The notes beneath the pieces were generated by a model. The model saw only the letters and a list, made by a program, of their open reading frames with translations. It was not told where the DNA came from and did no database searches. Shown piece by piece: positions 7,058 through 14,912 of a stretch of 32,851 nt of DNA (position 1 is its first letter; the number at the start of each line of letters is the position of its first letter). The DNA is from Candidatus Doudnabacteria bacterium (GTDB taxonomy: Bacteria; Patescibacteriota; Doudnabacteria; UBA920), in contig CAIVSE010000009.1 of the NCBI GenBank assembly GCA_903908535.1, positions 1 through 32,851 on the forward strand. The letters run 5' to 3'. The translations under genes were made by a program, and so were the position numbers.

Positions 7058-7521
7058 GTGGTTTTAAGCCTGTCAATTAACTCTTTAGCTTCGGTTGGCC
7101 CGGAGATACTTTCAAAAACCACAGCCGATCCGCCGCCCTGCAGTTCCAAAGTCCCAAATTTGAATAAATGTGAAAATAATCCGCTGGATTTTTGGCGGAC
7201 CGTGGTGATGTCCTTAATCTGCAGCTCTACGGTTTGGCGTTTGGCCAATGACTTGTAAGTTACGGCCACCACCCGCTGGTCGGTAATTAAATAAGTGGTA
7301 ACCAGCCATAGCAGGTATTTATTGATGGCATAAATTAAAACCAATAAAACCCACAGGACGAGCAACCAGGCCAATTTTTGGACCAAATAGTATTGGTAGG
7401 CCAAATATAGGGGTATATACAATGCCAGTATTATCAAAACTACCGGCTTAATGAGCAGGCTTTCAGACTGTCGGTAAACTTTCAGGAGCTTTTCGTTTTC
7501 GTGGAGGTCGAAACTGAACAT
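7054..7521 (-). CDS. membrane protein with bacterial PH domain (bPH2/YdbS-like)
   Basis: 155 aa. Two closely spaced membrane helices (about residues 25-45 and 48-73, LIKPVVLIILALYIPLYLAY and WLLVLWVLLVLIYAINKYLL) are followed by a bPH2-type domain. This begins with TTYLITDQRVVAVTYKSLAK and continues with LQIKDITTVRQKSSG and FGTLELQGGG, the strand pattern of the family. The role is unknown; family members are membrane-associated and often sit beside envelope genes. It starts 4 bases after the 35-aa ORF and overlaps the FtsB-like gene by 4 bases. Confidence 0.83.
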   Translation of the reverse strand: MFSFDLHENEKLLKVYRQSESLLIKPVVLIILALYIPLYLAYQYYLVQKLAWLLVLWVLLVLIYAINKYLLWLVTTYLITDQRVVAVTYKSLAKRQTVELQIKDITTVRQKSSGLFSHLFKFGTLELQGGGSAVVFESISGPTEAKELIDRLKTT

Positions 7522-7525
7522 AGGC

Positions 7526-7633
7526 CTAGTGGTTTAACAGTCCCGGACCAAACAACGCTATGAGCATGCTCAAAATGACCAAAAACATAACTATAGCCAT
7601 AATCTTTTCCAGGATTTTGCGGTTGTTTTTCAT
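7526..7633 (-). CDS. 35-aa single-helix membrane peptide
   Basis: Too short for the ORF track. On the minus strand ATG at 7633 opens 35 codons ending in TAG: a basic start (MKNNRKILEK), then one hydrophobic helix (IMAIVMFLVILSMLIALFG) and PGLLNH. A well-formed extended -10 box ends 6 bases before the ATG, and the next gene starts 4 bases after its stop, so it looks like the first gene of the envelope operon. The function is unknown. Confidence 0.65.
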   Translation of the reverse strand: MKNNRKILEKIMAIVMFLVILSMLIALFGPGLLNH

Positions 7634-7639
7634 ACTTTC

Positions 7640-7648
7640 ATTATACCA
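7640..7648 (-). promoter_or_regulatory. extended -10 promoter of the envelope operon (leaderless)
   Basis: The minus strand reads TGGTATAAT, a perfect extended -10, followed by exactly 6 bases (GAAAGT) and then ATG. With the usual 6-7 nt from -10 to start, transcription would begin at the A of the ATG. No good -35 is needed or seen (CTGACG at 19 bp at best). It lies between lepA and the 35-aa ORF. Confidence 0.7.
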
Positions 7649-7675
7649 TAGTTATAATGGGTCCCGTCAGTTTAT

Positions 7676-9520
7676 TTACTTTTTAAGTACAGCCAAAAAG
7701 GCTTCCTGTGGGATATCAACTTTGCCTATTCTTTTCATCCTTTTCTTGCCTTTTTTTTGCTTATTTAACAACTTCATTTTACGCGTCACATCCCCGCCGT
7801 ACAAATAACCGGTTACGTCCTTGCGCAGGGCGCTGATAGTTTCGCGGGCAATAACTTTGCCGCCAATTGTGGCCTGAATGGCCACTTCAAACTGGTGGCG
7901 GGGAATCAAAGTTTTCAGTTTTTCCACCAATTCTTTGCCATCCGCGGCCGCGGTAGACCGGTGCATAATGGCAGATAAAGCCACAACCGGCTCGCCAGCC
8001 ACTAAAATATCCACCTTCACCAAATCCCCCGCGCGCTCGGCAATTAACTCATAACTTAAGGATGCGTACCCGCTGGACACGGACTTTAGCTTGTCGTAAA
8101 AGTCGGAAATAATATTGGCCAGCGGCATTTCAAAAGTCATATCCACGCGGTCGTTACCCAAATATTTTATGTCTTTACTCACAGCCCGCCGCTGGGTGGC
8201 AATTTCCATTATCGGCCCTATATAAATTTGCGGCACAAGAATGTTGACCAGCATCCACGGTTCGTAAATTTCTTTGATGATTGACGGGTCGGGAAATTCT
8301 GCGGGGTTGTGGATATAAATATCTTTACCATTAGTGGTTAGCACGTGATAAGCCACCGAAGGCGCAGTAAGGATTAAGTCTAAATTATATTCGCGCGTTA
8401 AACGTTCCTGCACTATATCCATATGCAGCAAACCCAAAAAACCGGTGCGAAAACCAAAACCAATAGAGGGAATGTTAATGGGCTCAAATTCCAGAGCGGC
8501 ATCGGAAAGTTTAAGTTTATCCATGGCGTCACGTAGTATGGGATAGTCATCACCGCTGACCGGAAAGATTGTAGCATAGACCATGGGTTTAACGTGTTTA
8601 TACCCCGGCAACTGCTCAATATCCGTCTTGCGATCAAATATTGTTATGGTATCACCTACTCGCGCCTTACTCACGTCACGAAGTCCCGTGACAATATAGC
8701 CAACTTCGCCGGTTTTAATGCCGTCGCTTTTTTCTTTTTTAGGATGGAAATAACCAACCTCTAAACTTTCGGCTTCGCTTTGGCCGCCAATGGCATAAAT
8801 TTTTTGCTTATTTTTAAGCTCACCGTCAAAGCAGCGCACAAACACCACCACGCCGCGGTGGATATCATACATGGAATCAAAAATCAATCCGGTAAAGGGT
8901 TTTTCCGGGTCACCTTTGGGCGGCGGCACTTTTTGGATGACGGTTTTTAAAATTTCTTCCACGCCCTCGCCGGTCTTGCCGCTGGCATATAAAATTTCAT
9001 CATCCGTAAAACCAAAAGCCGTTTTAAGTTCCTTGGCGGTTTTTTCGCGATCGGAATTGGGCAAATCTATTTTGTTGACTACAGGGATTAACGTTAGATT
9101 ATGCTCCAAAGCCAAATAGACGTTAGCCAAAGTTTGGGCTTCAATCCCCTGCGTGGAATCCACTACCAAAATAGCTCCCTCGCAGCAGGCCAGCGAGCGA
9201 GAAACTTCATAAGTAAAATCCACATGGCCCGGGGTATCAATTAAGTTTAAAGTATAAAGTTGAAAGTTTAAAGGGCTGCCTTTTTCTCCTTCTTTTAACT
9301 TTCCACTTTCAACTTTCAACTCATATTCCATCCGTACCGGCTGCAATTTAATGGTTATCCCCCTTTCACGCTCCAAATCCATTGTGTCGAGCAGCTGGTC
9401 CTTCATCTCCCGTTTAGATACCGTATGGGTAATTTCCAAAAGCCGGTCAGCCAATGTGGACTTTCCGTGGTCAATGTGGGCGATAATCGAAAAATTTCTG
9501 ATATTCTTTTGTTCGGACAT
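7676..9520 (-). CDS. lepA: elongation factor 4 (LepA), ribosome back-translocation GTPase
   Basis: 614 aa translational GTPase that acts on stalled or mistranslocated ribosomes. G1 is seen in HIDHGKST (residues 15-22), with RGITIK for switch I, DTPGHVDF for G3 and NKIDLP for G4. The LepA-specific C-terminal domain ends with YGGDVTRKMKLLNKQKKGKK. Residues about 67-89, between the RMEY strand and the LIDTPGHVD strand, contain an extra segment (LKVESGKLKEGEKG and following). It is encoded by two inverted arrays of heptanucleotides (see the repeat at 9243-9320). The promoter lies just before the ATG and predicts a leaderless mRNA. Confidence 0.97.
   Translation of the reverse strand: MSEQKNIRNFSIIAHIDHGKSTLADRLLEITHTVSKREMKDQLLDTMDLERERGITIKLQPVRMEYELKVESGKLKEGEKGSPLNFQLYTLNLIDTPGHVDFTYEVSRSLACCEGAILVVDSTQGIEAQTLANVYLALEHNLTLIPVVNKIDLPNSDREKTAKELKTAFGFTDDEILYASGKTGEGVEEILKTVIQKVPPPKGDPEKPFTGLIFDSMYDIHRGVVVFVRCFDGELKNKQKIYAIGGQSEAESLEVGYFHPKKEKSDGIKTGEVGYIVTGLRDVSKARVGDTITIFDRKTDIEQLPGYKHVKPMVYATIFPVSGDDYPILRDAMDKLKLSDAALEFEPINIPSIGFGFRTGFLGLLHMDIVQERLTREYNLDLILTAPSVAYHVLTTNGKDIYIHNPAEFPDPSIIKEIYEPWMLVNILVPQIYIGPIMEIATQRRAVSKDIKYLGNDRVDMTFEMPLANIISDFYDKLKSVSSGYASLSYELIAERAGDLVKVDILVAGEPVVALSAIMHRSTAAADGKELVEKLKTLIPRHQFEVAIQATIGGKVIARETISALRKDVTGYLYGGDVTRKMKLLNKQKKGKKRMKRIGKVDIPQEAFLAVLKK
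9243..9320. repeat. inverted heptanucleotide arrays inside lepA
   Basis: Two arrays of about four 7-nt units face each other. At 9292-9320 the minus strand reads GTTGAAA, GTTGAAA, GTGGAAA, GTTAAAA. At 9243-9273 it reads CTTTAAA, CTTTCAA, CTTTATA, CTTTAAA. They can pair (AGTTGAAAGTT/AACTTTCAACT) and encode the extra loop in LepA while preserving the frame. Confidence 0.8.
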
Positions 9521-9526
9521 GGGTAT

Positions 9527-9535
9527 ATTGTAGCA
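9527..9535 (-). promoter_or_regulatory. extended -10 promoter of lepA (leaderless)
   Basis: The minus strand reads TGCTACAAT followed by 6 bases (ATACCC) and the lepA ATG. This is the same -10 to ATG distance as for murD, the 35-aa ORF and the ITPA-like gene. The -35 region is poor. No Shine-Dalgarno sequence can fit. Confidence 0.65.
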
Positions 9536-9569
9536 AAAATGGGCTAATAATAAAAGAGATTTTATATAA

Positions 9570-9605
9570 ATAAGAACCGCCGTATTCTGTTTTAGAACAC
9601 GGCGG
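9570..9605 (-). terminator. intrinsic terminator of the 9623-10057 gene
   Basis: The stem CCGCCGT...ACGGCGG with an inner TTCT/AGAA and a GTTTT loop (AAAAC on the minus strand) is followed on the minus strand by the U-rich TTCTTATTT. It lies just after the stop of the orphan membrane protein and before the lepA promoter. Confidence 0.7.
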
Positions 9606-9622
9606 CGACCGTAATGCCCGAT

Positions 9623-10057
9623 TCAGTGAAAATCAAAGTCATTTACGCGACGAAACGGGGAATGCAGCCAACGAACACGATCCAAAACCCCTTTAAAAAA
9701 AGGTCTAGACACTTCGGATTCTTCATCAAGCAACCTGTCAATTTTCTTTGTGAATACAAAGTACCTATCGAAGGCTAGCAAGTAAACAACCATGTTGACT
9801 AACCAGACAATAGATATTTTGCCGTTCAGGCGTGCGCTGCCGGTCGTCGCCCAAAGCACCAAGGGGATACCAATTCCAGCACCAAGCGATCCAATTCCCA
9901 CCAAGCCCAAAATGTGCGATTTGCGCTTGGTATTTTTTCTATCCGAACCAAAGCACTCACTCCAAAAAAGGGTGTTAATCGGCCACGTCACTAAAATGGA
10001 AACGGTCAGTTCCATCAAGTAGCCAAGAAACCACAAAATCTTTTTTAACGTTTGCAT
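9623..10057 (-). CDS. orphan membrane protein of unknown function
   Basis: About 144 aa with no family I recognise. Three hydrophobic segments are visible: KILWFLGYLMELTVSILVTW, ILGLVGIGSLGAGIGIPLVL and ISIVWLVNMVVYLLAF. A basic loop (SDRKNTKRKSH) lies between the first two, and an acidic then aromatic/basic tail follows (LLDEESEV, VRWLHSPFRRVNDFDFH). The ATG at 10057 is preferred over the TTG at 10063 because AAGGAGG lies 7 bases before it. It has its own consensus promoter and terminator and so is a stand-alone unit. The full Shine-Dalgarno and consensus promoter differ from the weak or leaderless signals of most neighbours, which hints at acquisition from outside. Confidence 0.7.
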   Translation of the reverse strand: MQTLKKILWFLGYLMELTVSILVTWPINTLFWSECFGSDRKNTKRKSHILGLVGIGSLGAGIGIPLVLWATTGSARLNGKISIVWLVNMVVYLLAFDRYFVFTKKIDRLLDEESEVSRPFFKGVLDRVRWLHSPFRRVNDFDFH

Positions 10058-10080
10058 TTCCAATCCTCCTTGGATTCACA

Positions 10081-10110
10081 ATTATAAACCCTAAAAAATG
10101 ATTTTGTCAA
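10081..10110 (-). promoter_or_regulatory. consensus sigma70 promoter for the orphan membrane protein
   Basis: On the minus strand a perfect TTGACA (10105-10110) and a perfect TATAAT (10081-10086) are separated by 18 bases. The leader of about 20 nt carries AAGGAGG just before the ATG. It is among the strongest-looking promoters in the window. Confidence 0.8.
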
Positions 10111-10125
10111 GCTAAAAGTAGTGGC

Positions 10126-11052
10126 TTATTTTAAACTCTTATTAAACCTTTCAACTTCCTTTCTAACTTTTGCCTCCATATCTTTATGGGAAGTTTTGCC
10201 GGAATCCAATAAAATTTGCTTTTCGTTAAATATCAAAAATTCGTCTAACTTTTTTACCCAGTTTGCCATATACATTACCCGTTTTTCCACCGCCTGCAGT
10301 TCCGCAAACGACAAAAACTGCTCAACTAATAAAGTTAGGCGCTTAAGCTCTAATTCTCCTAGATAATTTTTGGCTACTTCCGCCTGTTCCCTAGTGATAA
10401 TCTCACCCTTCCAATTAGTTAGGCCCATGTTAAATTTATTGGCGTTTACCCTACTGGCCACAAGTTCGGCCGCAGTTTGGCCGGTAATAGCATAATGGAA
10501 TTTATTTTGCACCGTGGCAAAAAACTTTTGGGCGTAATCAGTTTTAGGGTCGTAATCCAGGCTGGTAGCAAAAACGTCCGTAACTTTTAAGTAAAAATTA
10601 CGTTCCGAGGTCCGGATTTGCCTAACGCGGTCCGACCATTCACCAAAATAACCTTTTCTGATTCCACCATTGGCCAGACGGTTATCATCCATAACAAAAC
10701 CCTTGATTATAAACTCTTTGAGTTGTTGGGTGGCCCAAATGCGAAACTGGGTGCCGCGAACAGAGTTGACTCGATAACCCACGGAAATAATGGCATCTAA
10801 GTTATAATGCCTTGTTTTATAAGCTTTTCCGTCAGAAGCAGTTGCCGAGTATTCCTCGGCAACTGAATTTGGCTCAAGTTCATGCTCATTAAATATATTC
10901 TTTAAATGAAGCGCCACGTTATCCACAGAACAATTAAATATTGTCGCCATTTGCTTTTGCGTAAGCCAAACGGTCTCTCCGTCCATCTGGACATCAATTT
11001 TAGTCTGGCCATCAACAGATGTGTAGATGATAATATTGCCTTGATTTTTCAT
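10126..11052 (-). CDS. RhuM family protein
   Basis: 308 aa. The sequence matches the RhuM family along its length: an N-terminal segment VDVQMDGETVWLTQKQM-like (here IDVQMDGETVWLTQKQMA), then NIFNEHELEPNSVAEEYSAT, YNLDAIISVGYRVNSVRGTQ and FRIWATQQLKEFIIKGF. The C-terminal half resembles Fic/DOC-like 'death on curing' linked regions (FFATVQNKFHYAITGQTAAE). RhuM was named from a Salmonella pathogenicity island; its molecular role is not known. It is commonly found in accessory regions. Here it stands between murJ and an orphan membrane protein, both reading the same way. Confidence 0.88.
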   Translation of the reverse strand: MKNQGNIIIYTSVDGQTKIDVQMDGETVWLTQKQMATIFNCSVDNVALHLKNIFNEHELEPNSVAEEYSATASDGKAYKTRHYNLDAIISVGYRVNSVRGTQFRIWATQQLKEFIIKGFVMDDNRLANGGIRKGYFGEWSDRVRQIRTSERNFYLKVTDVFATSLDYDPKTDYAQKFFATVQNKFHYAITGQTAAELVASRVNANKFNMGLTNWKGEIITREQAEVAKNYLGELELKRLTLLVEQFLSFAELQAVEKRVMYMANWVKKLDEFLIFNEKQILLDSGKTSHKDMEAKVRKEVERFNKSLK

Positions 11053-11089
11053 ATTTTTTTCTTAATTATTTTAAATATAATTGAAAATC

Positions 11090-11112
11090 CGCCAGGCGCT
11101 GTAAGCCTGACG
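11090..11112 (-). terminator. hairpin between murJ and rhuM, possible murJ terminator
   Basis: On the minus strand CGTCAGGC and GCCTGGCG pair (one G-U) around TTACAGC, followed by GATTTTCAATTATATTT. The tail is only moderately U-rich, so it may be a weak terminator or a structured leader of the rhuM mRNA. Confidence 0.5.
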
Positions 11113-11190
11113 AATTATTTAGTTCAATAATCTTCCAGTCTGTCTTCTTTGTTTTATTCTAACAGGTTTTTAAATCCTGACAAGCGCTGG

Positions 11191-12780
11191 TTAAGCAAAT
11201 CTTTTAAATACTATCCCCAGCACCCTTTTGGTTTGCTCCACCCCCAATTTATATGAAATTCCCAGGAAGGCTAAAATGGCCACGCCAACTGCTAAGCCGG
11301 ATTGGATGACTATCCCCAAAGTGGTTTGCGTATTCACCAGCGGCGCGAACAAATAAATGCAGCCGTAACCGACCAGACCCATAACCAAACTGGAAATAAC
11401 AATTTTTATCAAAAAGCTGCCGACTTCGCGGTCGAACTCCCCAAGCGAAATATTATTTTTATGGAGATGCCAGCGCAAAAAACTAAACATCAGCAGGGCG
11501 TCAGAAGTACAGGCAATGGCAAAGCCGCTGGCAATGCCGATCAGGCCGAACCGCCTGCCCAAAACCACGGCCAAAATTATATCCAATGTGATGGAGCAAA
11601 TGTTAACCATAACCGGAATAACAGTATTTTGGCGCGAATAAAAACTGCGCGAAAACAGCGGCGATAGGCTTTGGCCGACCAAAGAAAAAGTCAGCACGCC
11701 AAAAGTGGAAAACATCAGCACTGTGTCATTCCAGTTGAATTTGCCGTGGCCGTAAATAATGCGCACAATATAGGCGCGGAAAATTAGCATTAGAATACTG
11801 ATAGGGATGATAAAAAATAAAACCATCATGACGTTATCTCCCAAAGTTTTGGTAAAGGCCTTATGGTCGCCGGTGGTAAAATGCTCGGACAAAAGCGGGA
11901 ATGACGCGGCCGAGACCGACAGCGCGAATACGCCCAGCGGCGCGGCCTGCAGGTTGTTGGCCAGGTTAAAGATGGTAACACTGCCCGCGGCTAAAATAGA
12001 GCCCACCGTGGTACCAACAATCAGACTGACCTGGGAAATATCCATGCCGATAATCCTGGGAATAAATAATTTAAGGATTTTATGCAGGGCCGGCTCTTTA
12101 AAATCAAATACCGCCCGCCAGCGGAAGCCGAAGCGCGCGGCCTCGGGAATCTGCACCAGCATATGGCATAGTGCGCCCAAAATTACGCCATAACCCAAGC
12201 CTATTAAACCAAAATGCGGATAGAATACAAATAACCCAAAAATAATGCCCAAATTGTATATGATGGGCGCAATACTCAAGACCAAAAACTTTTTGCTGGC
12301 CGTTAAATAGCTGGTAAAAACGTTGGAGGCCGTGAAAATTATGGGCGACAGCAAAAACAGGCGCATGAGCTGGGTGGTGCGGGCCAGTTTATCGCCGGTA
12401 AACCCGGGCACTAAAAGTTTGGTTAGCGGTGCGGAAAAAGCCAGTAAAATTAAACAAACTATTGCCATGCCGGAAACCGAAACATTCAGCACCGAACTGG
12501 TAATGCGGTTGGCTTTGGTTTTATCTTTAACTAACCATTCGGTAAACACCGGAATTAATGCCACCGAAAGCGTGCCCAATACTAAAAGATTAAAAATAAA
12601 ATCCGGAATGCGGAAAGCCGCGTAATAAATATCCAGGGTATTGCCCACACCAATTTTACCGGCCAATAATGGATCCCTGACAAGGCCGACCAGCTTGGAC
12701 AGTAATGTAAAAAAACCCACAATAATGGCGGCTTTACTGACGCTAAAACTGTTTTCCAAATTTTTCAATTTATCCAGCAT
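11191..12780 (-). CDS. murJ: lipid II flippase MurJ (MviN family)
   Basis: 529 aa polytopic membrane protein of the MOP superfamily that flips lipid II across the membrane. Around 14 hydrophobic helices are visible. The N-terminus has the MurJ pattern: SVSKAAIIVGFFTLLSKLVG then LVRDPLLAGKIGVGNTLDIY and FRIPDFIFNLLVLGTLSVAL. The region ending in ALSVSAASFPLLSEH and the central helix LVGQSLSPLFSRSFYSRQNT are also typical. The start lies 6 bases after the stop of the DUF4012 gene, within a murD-ftsW-DUF4012-murJ operon. Confidence 0.95.
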   Translation of the reverse strand: MLDKLKNLENSFSVSKAAIIVGFFTLLSKLVGLVRDPLLAGKIGVGNTLDIYYAAFRIPDFIFNLLVLGTLSVALIPVFTEWLVKDKTKANRITSSVLNVSVSGMAIVCLILLAFSAPLTKLLVPGFTGDKLARTTQLMRLFLLSPIIFTASNVFTSYLTASKKFLVLSIAPIIYNLGIIFGLFVFYPHFGLIGLGYGVILGALCHMLVQIPEAARFGFRWRAVFDFKEPALHKILKLFIPRIIGMDISQVSLIVGTTVGSILAAGSVTIFNLANNLQAAPLGVFALSVSAASFPLLSEHFTTGDHKAFTKTLGDNVMMVLFFIIPISILMLIFRAYIVRIIYGHGKFNWNDTVLMFSTFGVLTFSLVGQSLSPLFSRSFYSRQNTVIPVMVNICSITLDIILAVVLGRRFGLIGIASGFAIACTSDALLMFSFLRWHLHKNNISLGEFDREVGSFLIKIVISSLVMGLVGYGCIYLFAPLVNTQTTLGIVIQSGLAVGVAILAFLGISYKLGVEQTKRVLGIVFKRFA

Positions 12781-12786
12781 AATAGG

Positions 12787-14910
12787 TCATGTCCCCTTTA
12801 ATACCAACCCAAAGAAATAATCCCGGTCTAGATTAATGCTTTTGGCCAGATTATCAGACCCTGTGGAATCCGGCACAAAGCTTTCCCATTGTAGCTGTTT
12901 TCCGCTGAATTGCACAGACCAATTAAACTGGGTGCTGACGCTGCCAATTTGTTTTTGCAGGACTAAACTGTAGCGGTCCGGGCTTTGCAGGATAAACGGG
13001 AGTTTGTAAACCAGGCGGATGATGCGGGTTTGGCCGCCCAAAACCGTCAGCCAGTTGCCAAAAAAAGTTTTGCCGCTTTCCGTGCCAATTAGCATACCGT
13101 TGGATACATCTTTAACCATGCCGTTTTCCCAGGCCGCCACATCCGGATCCTGGCGGTAACTCTGGCTGCTGGTAGCATACAAATTTTTCTGGTCAAAGCC
13201 GGTAACGGAAACCAACTGCGAGCCCTGCGGCACCAAAAAGCGGATGAAGCTGGTGTTTTCAGTATCTGCCAGCTGCGGCTGCTGGTCGGTTAAAGTTACG
13301 GTCAAATCGTCGGTAATATCGCCTTTACTGTCAATAGTTGTCGCTAAATCCATTTTTTTCTGCATGGATAAATCGGTTTTTGTGCCGCCCAAATTAGCGC
13401 TGACCATTTGCAAATAGTCCCGGTCGGCGGTTGCGACCTGGCCGGCCCAGTTGAAACTTTCCAATTGTGATTCCACGGCTGGATTATCGCTCTCCAAGAC
13501 TATTTGCTTTTGCTCAAGCTGTCCGAGCAACGCCGCCAAAACCTGTTTGGATTGCTGCGGGGTGAGAGTTTTTAATTTTTGCATAAACAGCGGAAAAAAA
13601 TCGGCCAAAATTTGTTTCGGCTGGTTTAGCGTCAAGTCATCAGACACGGTAGAAATGGCCTGGGTTTGCTCCACAAAATTATCCGCGTTAAGCGTAACTT
13701 TAAAATCCGGTACGCTTACAGGCCCGGTAATTTGCAACAAGCTCACAATAACATTGGGCGTTAAGGCAATTATAGTATCCGGCGCCTGTCCGCCTTCCAT
13801 AGCGTAAAATTCCCCGGCCTTGCGCGCGTCCGTAGGGAAGTCGGCAAACCAGTTACTGTCGCGCAGGAACCAGCGGTCGTTAACATTCAAAATCGGCTCG
13901 GGCGGAGCAATATAGGTTTTTAACTGGCCATCTACATCATAAATGCTGCTGATGGTTAAATTATTTATTTTCCCGCCATCAATAGCCGCGTCGCCGTAAG
14001 TGCCAATAAAACCGCCGCCCGGACGCAGTTCATTATTATTCTCAAACAGCAATAAAACCGTACCTTTGGGCATAACAATTTGCTGCAACAGGCCAAAGAC
14101 ATCTTTTAAATTATTCAGGGCAATTTGGGCTGAAGCCAATGTTGAGCTTAACTGTAAAAATTCCCGTTGTTTGCCGGAAGGGACAACAGAAAGGTTGGCG
14201 CCTACAAGTTTTTGGTTGGCGGAGCTGATTTCTGCAAGCGCGCTGTTTAGGGAAGCGTCCATGCTGTTGATGGTATCAGCGGTGTTGCCGGTGCTTTCCA
14301 GTCCCTGAACCGAAAAACTTAATGTTGAGGCCTCACTATAAAATTTTACCAAATCCTGGCCGCTTTGCGACAGCAGAGACGCGGCGTCTAAAAGATTTTT
14401 GGCGCTTTGGGTTTGCGGCAAAACATCCAGTAAATCCAGCATTTCAGCATTGCCCTTGTCCAGCTGCTGCCTGCTGGCCACAAAACTATTTTCCGCCTGG
14501 ACAAACTGGCTGCCGGCAAGCGCGGTATTTTGGGTGGCCAGGGCCTGCCCGGCCTGCGTTAAATGCGCCACCCCGGCCTGGACACCGCTGTAAACGCTGT
14601 TTTTTAAATCCAGGACCGCGGCCAAAAATCCGGCTGCGCGAAACAATCCCCAGCCAAACAGACTAAAAATTAAAAACAATAACACATTACGCGCGAGCTG
14701 CCGGGAACGCAAAGCCACTGAGCGTTTTTTTGCCAGCACCGCCGTCTTTTGAAAATCTTTGGCAATTAATACGAACGGCGCTTTAATAATTTTGATGATG
14801 GAGCTGCCGACATAAAAAAACACCAAAAACAGCCGGGATTCTTTTTTTTTCTTGTCCACGGATACGGAAGTAAAATGATGCGTCTGGAACTTAAACTTTT
14901 TTTGGGACAT
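12787..14910 (-). CDS. DUF4012 domain-containing membrane protein
   Basis: 707 aa. After a basic cytoplasmic N-terminus, a membrane helix lies near residues 75-100 (NVLLFLIFSLFGWGLFRAAG). A helical extracytoplasmic region follows, then the DUF4012 core: LLLFENNNELRPGGGFIGTY, then WFLRDSNWFADFPTDARKAG and PDTIIALTPNVIVSLLQITG. The family is common in CPR and Gram-positive actinobacteria and is probably a surface protein; its biochemical role is unknown. The ORF track starts 18 codons earlier, inside ftsW. I use ATG 14910, which begins 2 bases after the ftsW stop. Its own stop is TGA. Confidence 0.88.
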   Translation of the reverse strand: MSQKKFKFQTHHFTSVSVDKKKKESRLFLVFFYVGSSIIKIIKAPFVLIAKDFQKTAVLAKKRSVALRSRQLARNVLLFLIFSLFGWGLFRAAGFLAAVLDLKNSVYSGVQAGVAHLTQAGQALATQNTALAGSQFVQAENSFVASRQQLDKGNAEMLDLLDVLPQTQSAKNLLDAASLLSQSGQDLVKFYSEASTLSFSVQGLESTGNTADTINSMDASLNSALAEISSANQKLVGANLSVVPSGKQREFLQLSSTLASAQIALNNLKDVFGLLQQIVMPKGTVLLLFENNNELRPGGGFIGTYGDAAIDGGKINNLTISSIYDVDGQLKTYIAPPEPILNVNDRWFLRDSNWFADFPTDARKAGEFYAMEGGQAPDTIIALTPNVIVSLLQITGPVSVPDFKVTLNADNFVEQTQAISTVSDDLTLNQPKQILADFFPLFMQKLKTLTPQQSKQVLAALLGQLEQKQIVLESDNPAVESQLESFNWAGQVATADRDYLQMVSANLGGTKTDLSMQKKMDLATTIDSKGDITDDLTVTLTDQQPQLADTENTSFIRFLVPQGSQLVSVTGFDQKNLYATSSQSYRQDPDVAAWENGMVKDVSNGMLIGTESGKTFFGNWLTVLGGQTRIIRLVYKLPFILQSPDRYSLVLQKQIGSVSTQFNWSVQFSGKQLQWESFVPDSTGSDNLAKSINLDRDYFFGLVLKGT

Positions 14911-14912
14911 GG

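Noticed and set aside
12787-12789. Recoded UGA (glycine) genetic code
   Set aside because: TGA ends the DUF4012 gene at the expected place and no in-frame TGA is needed in any gene.
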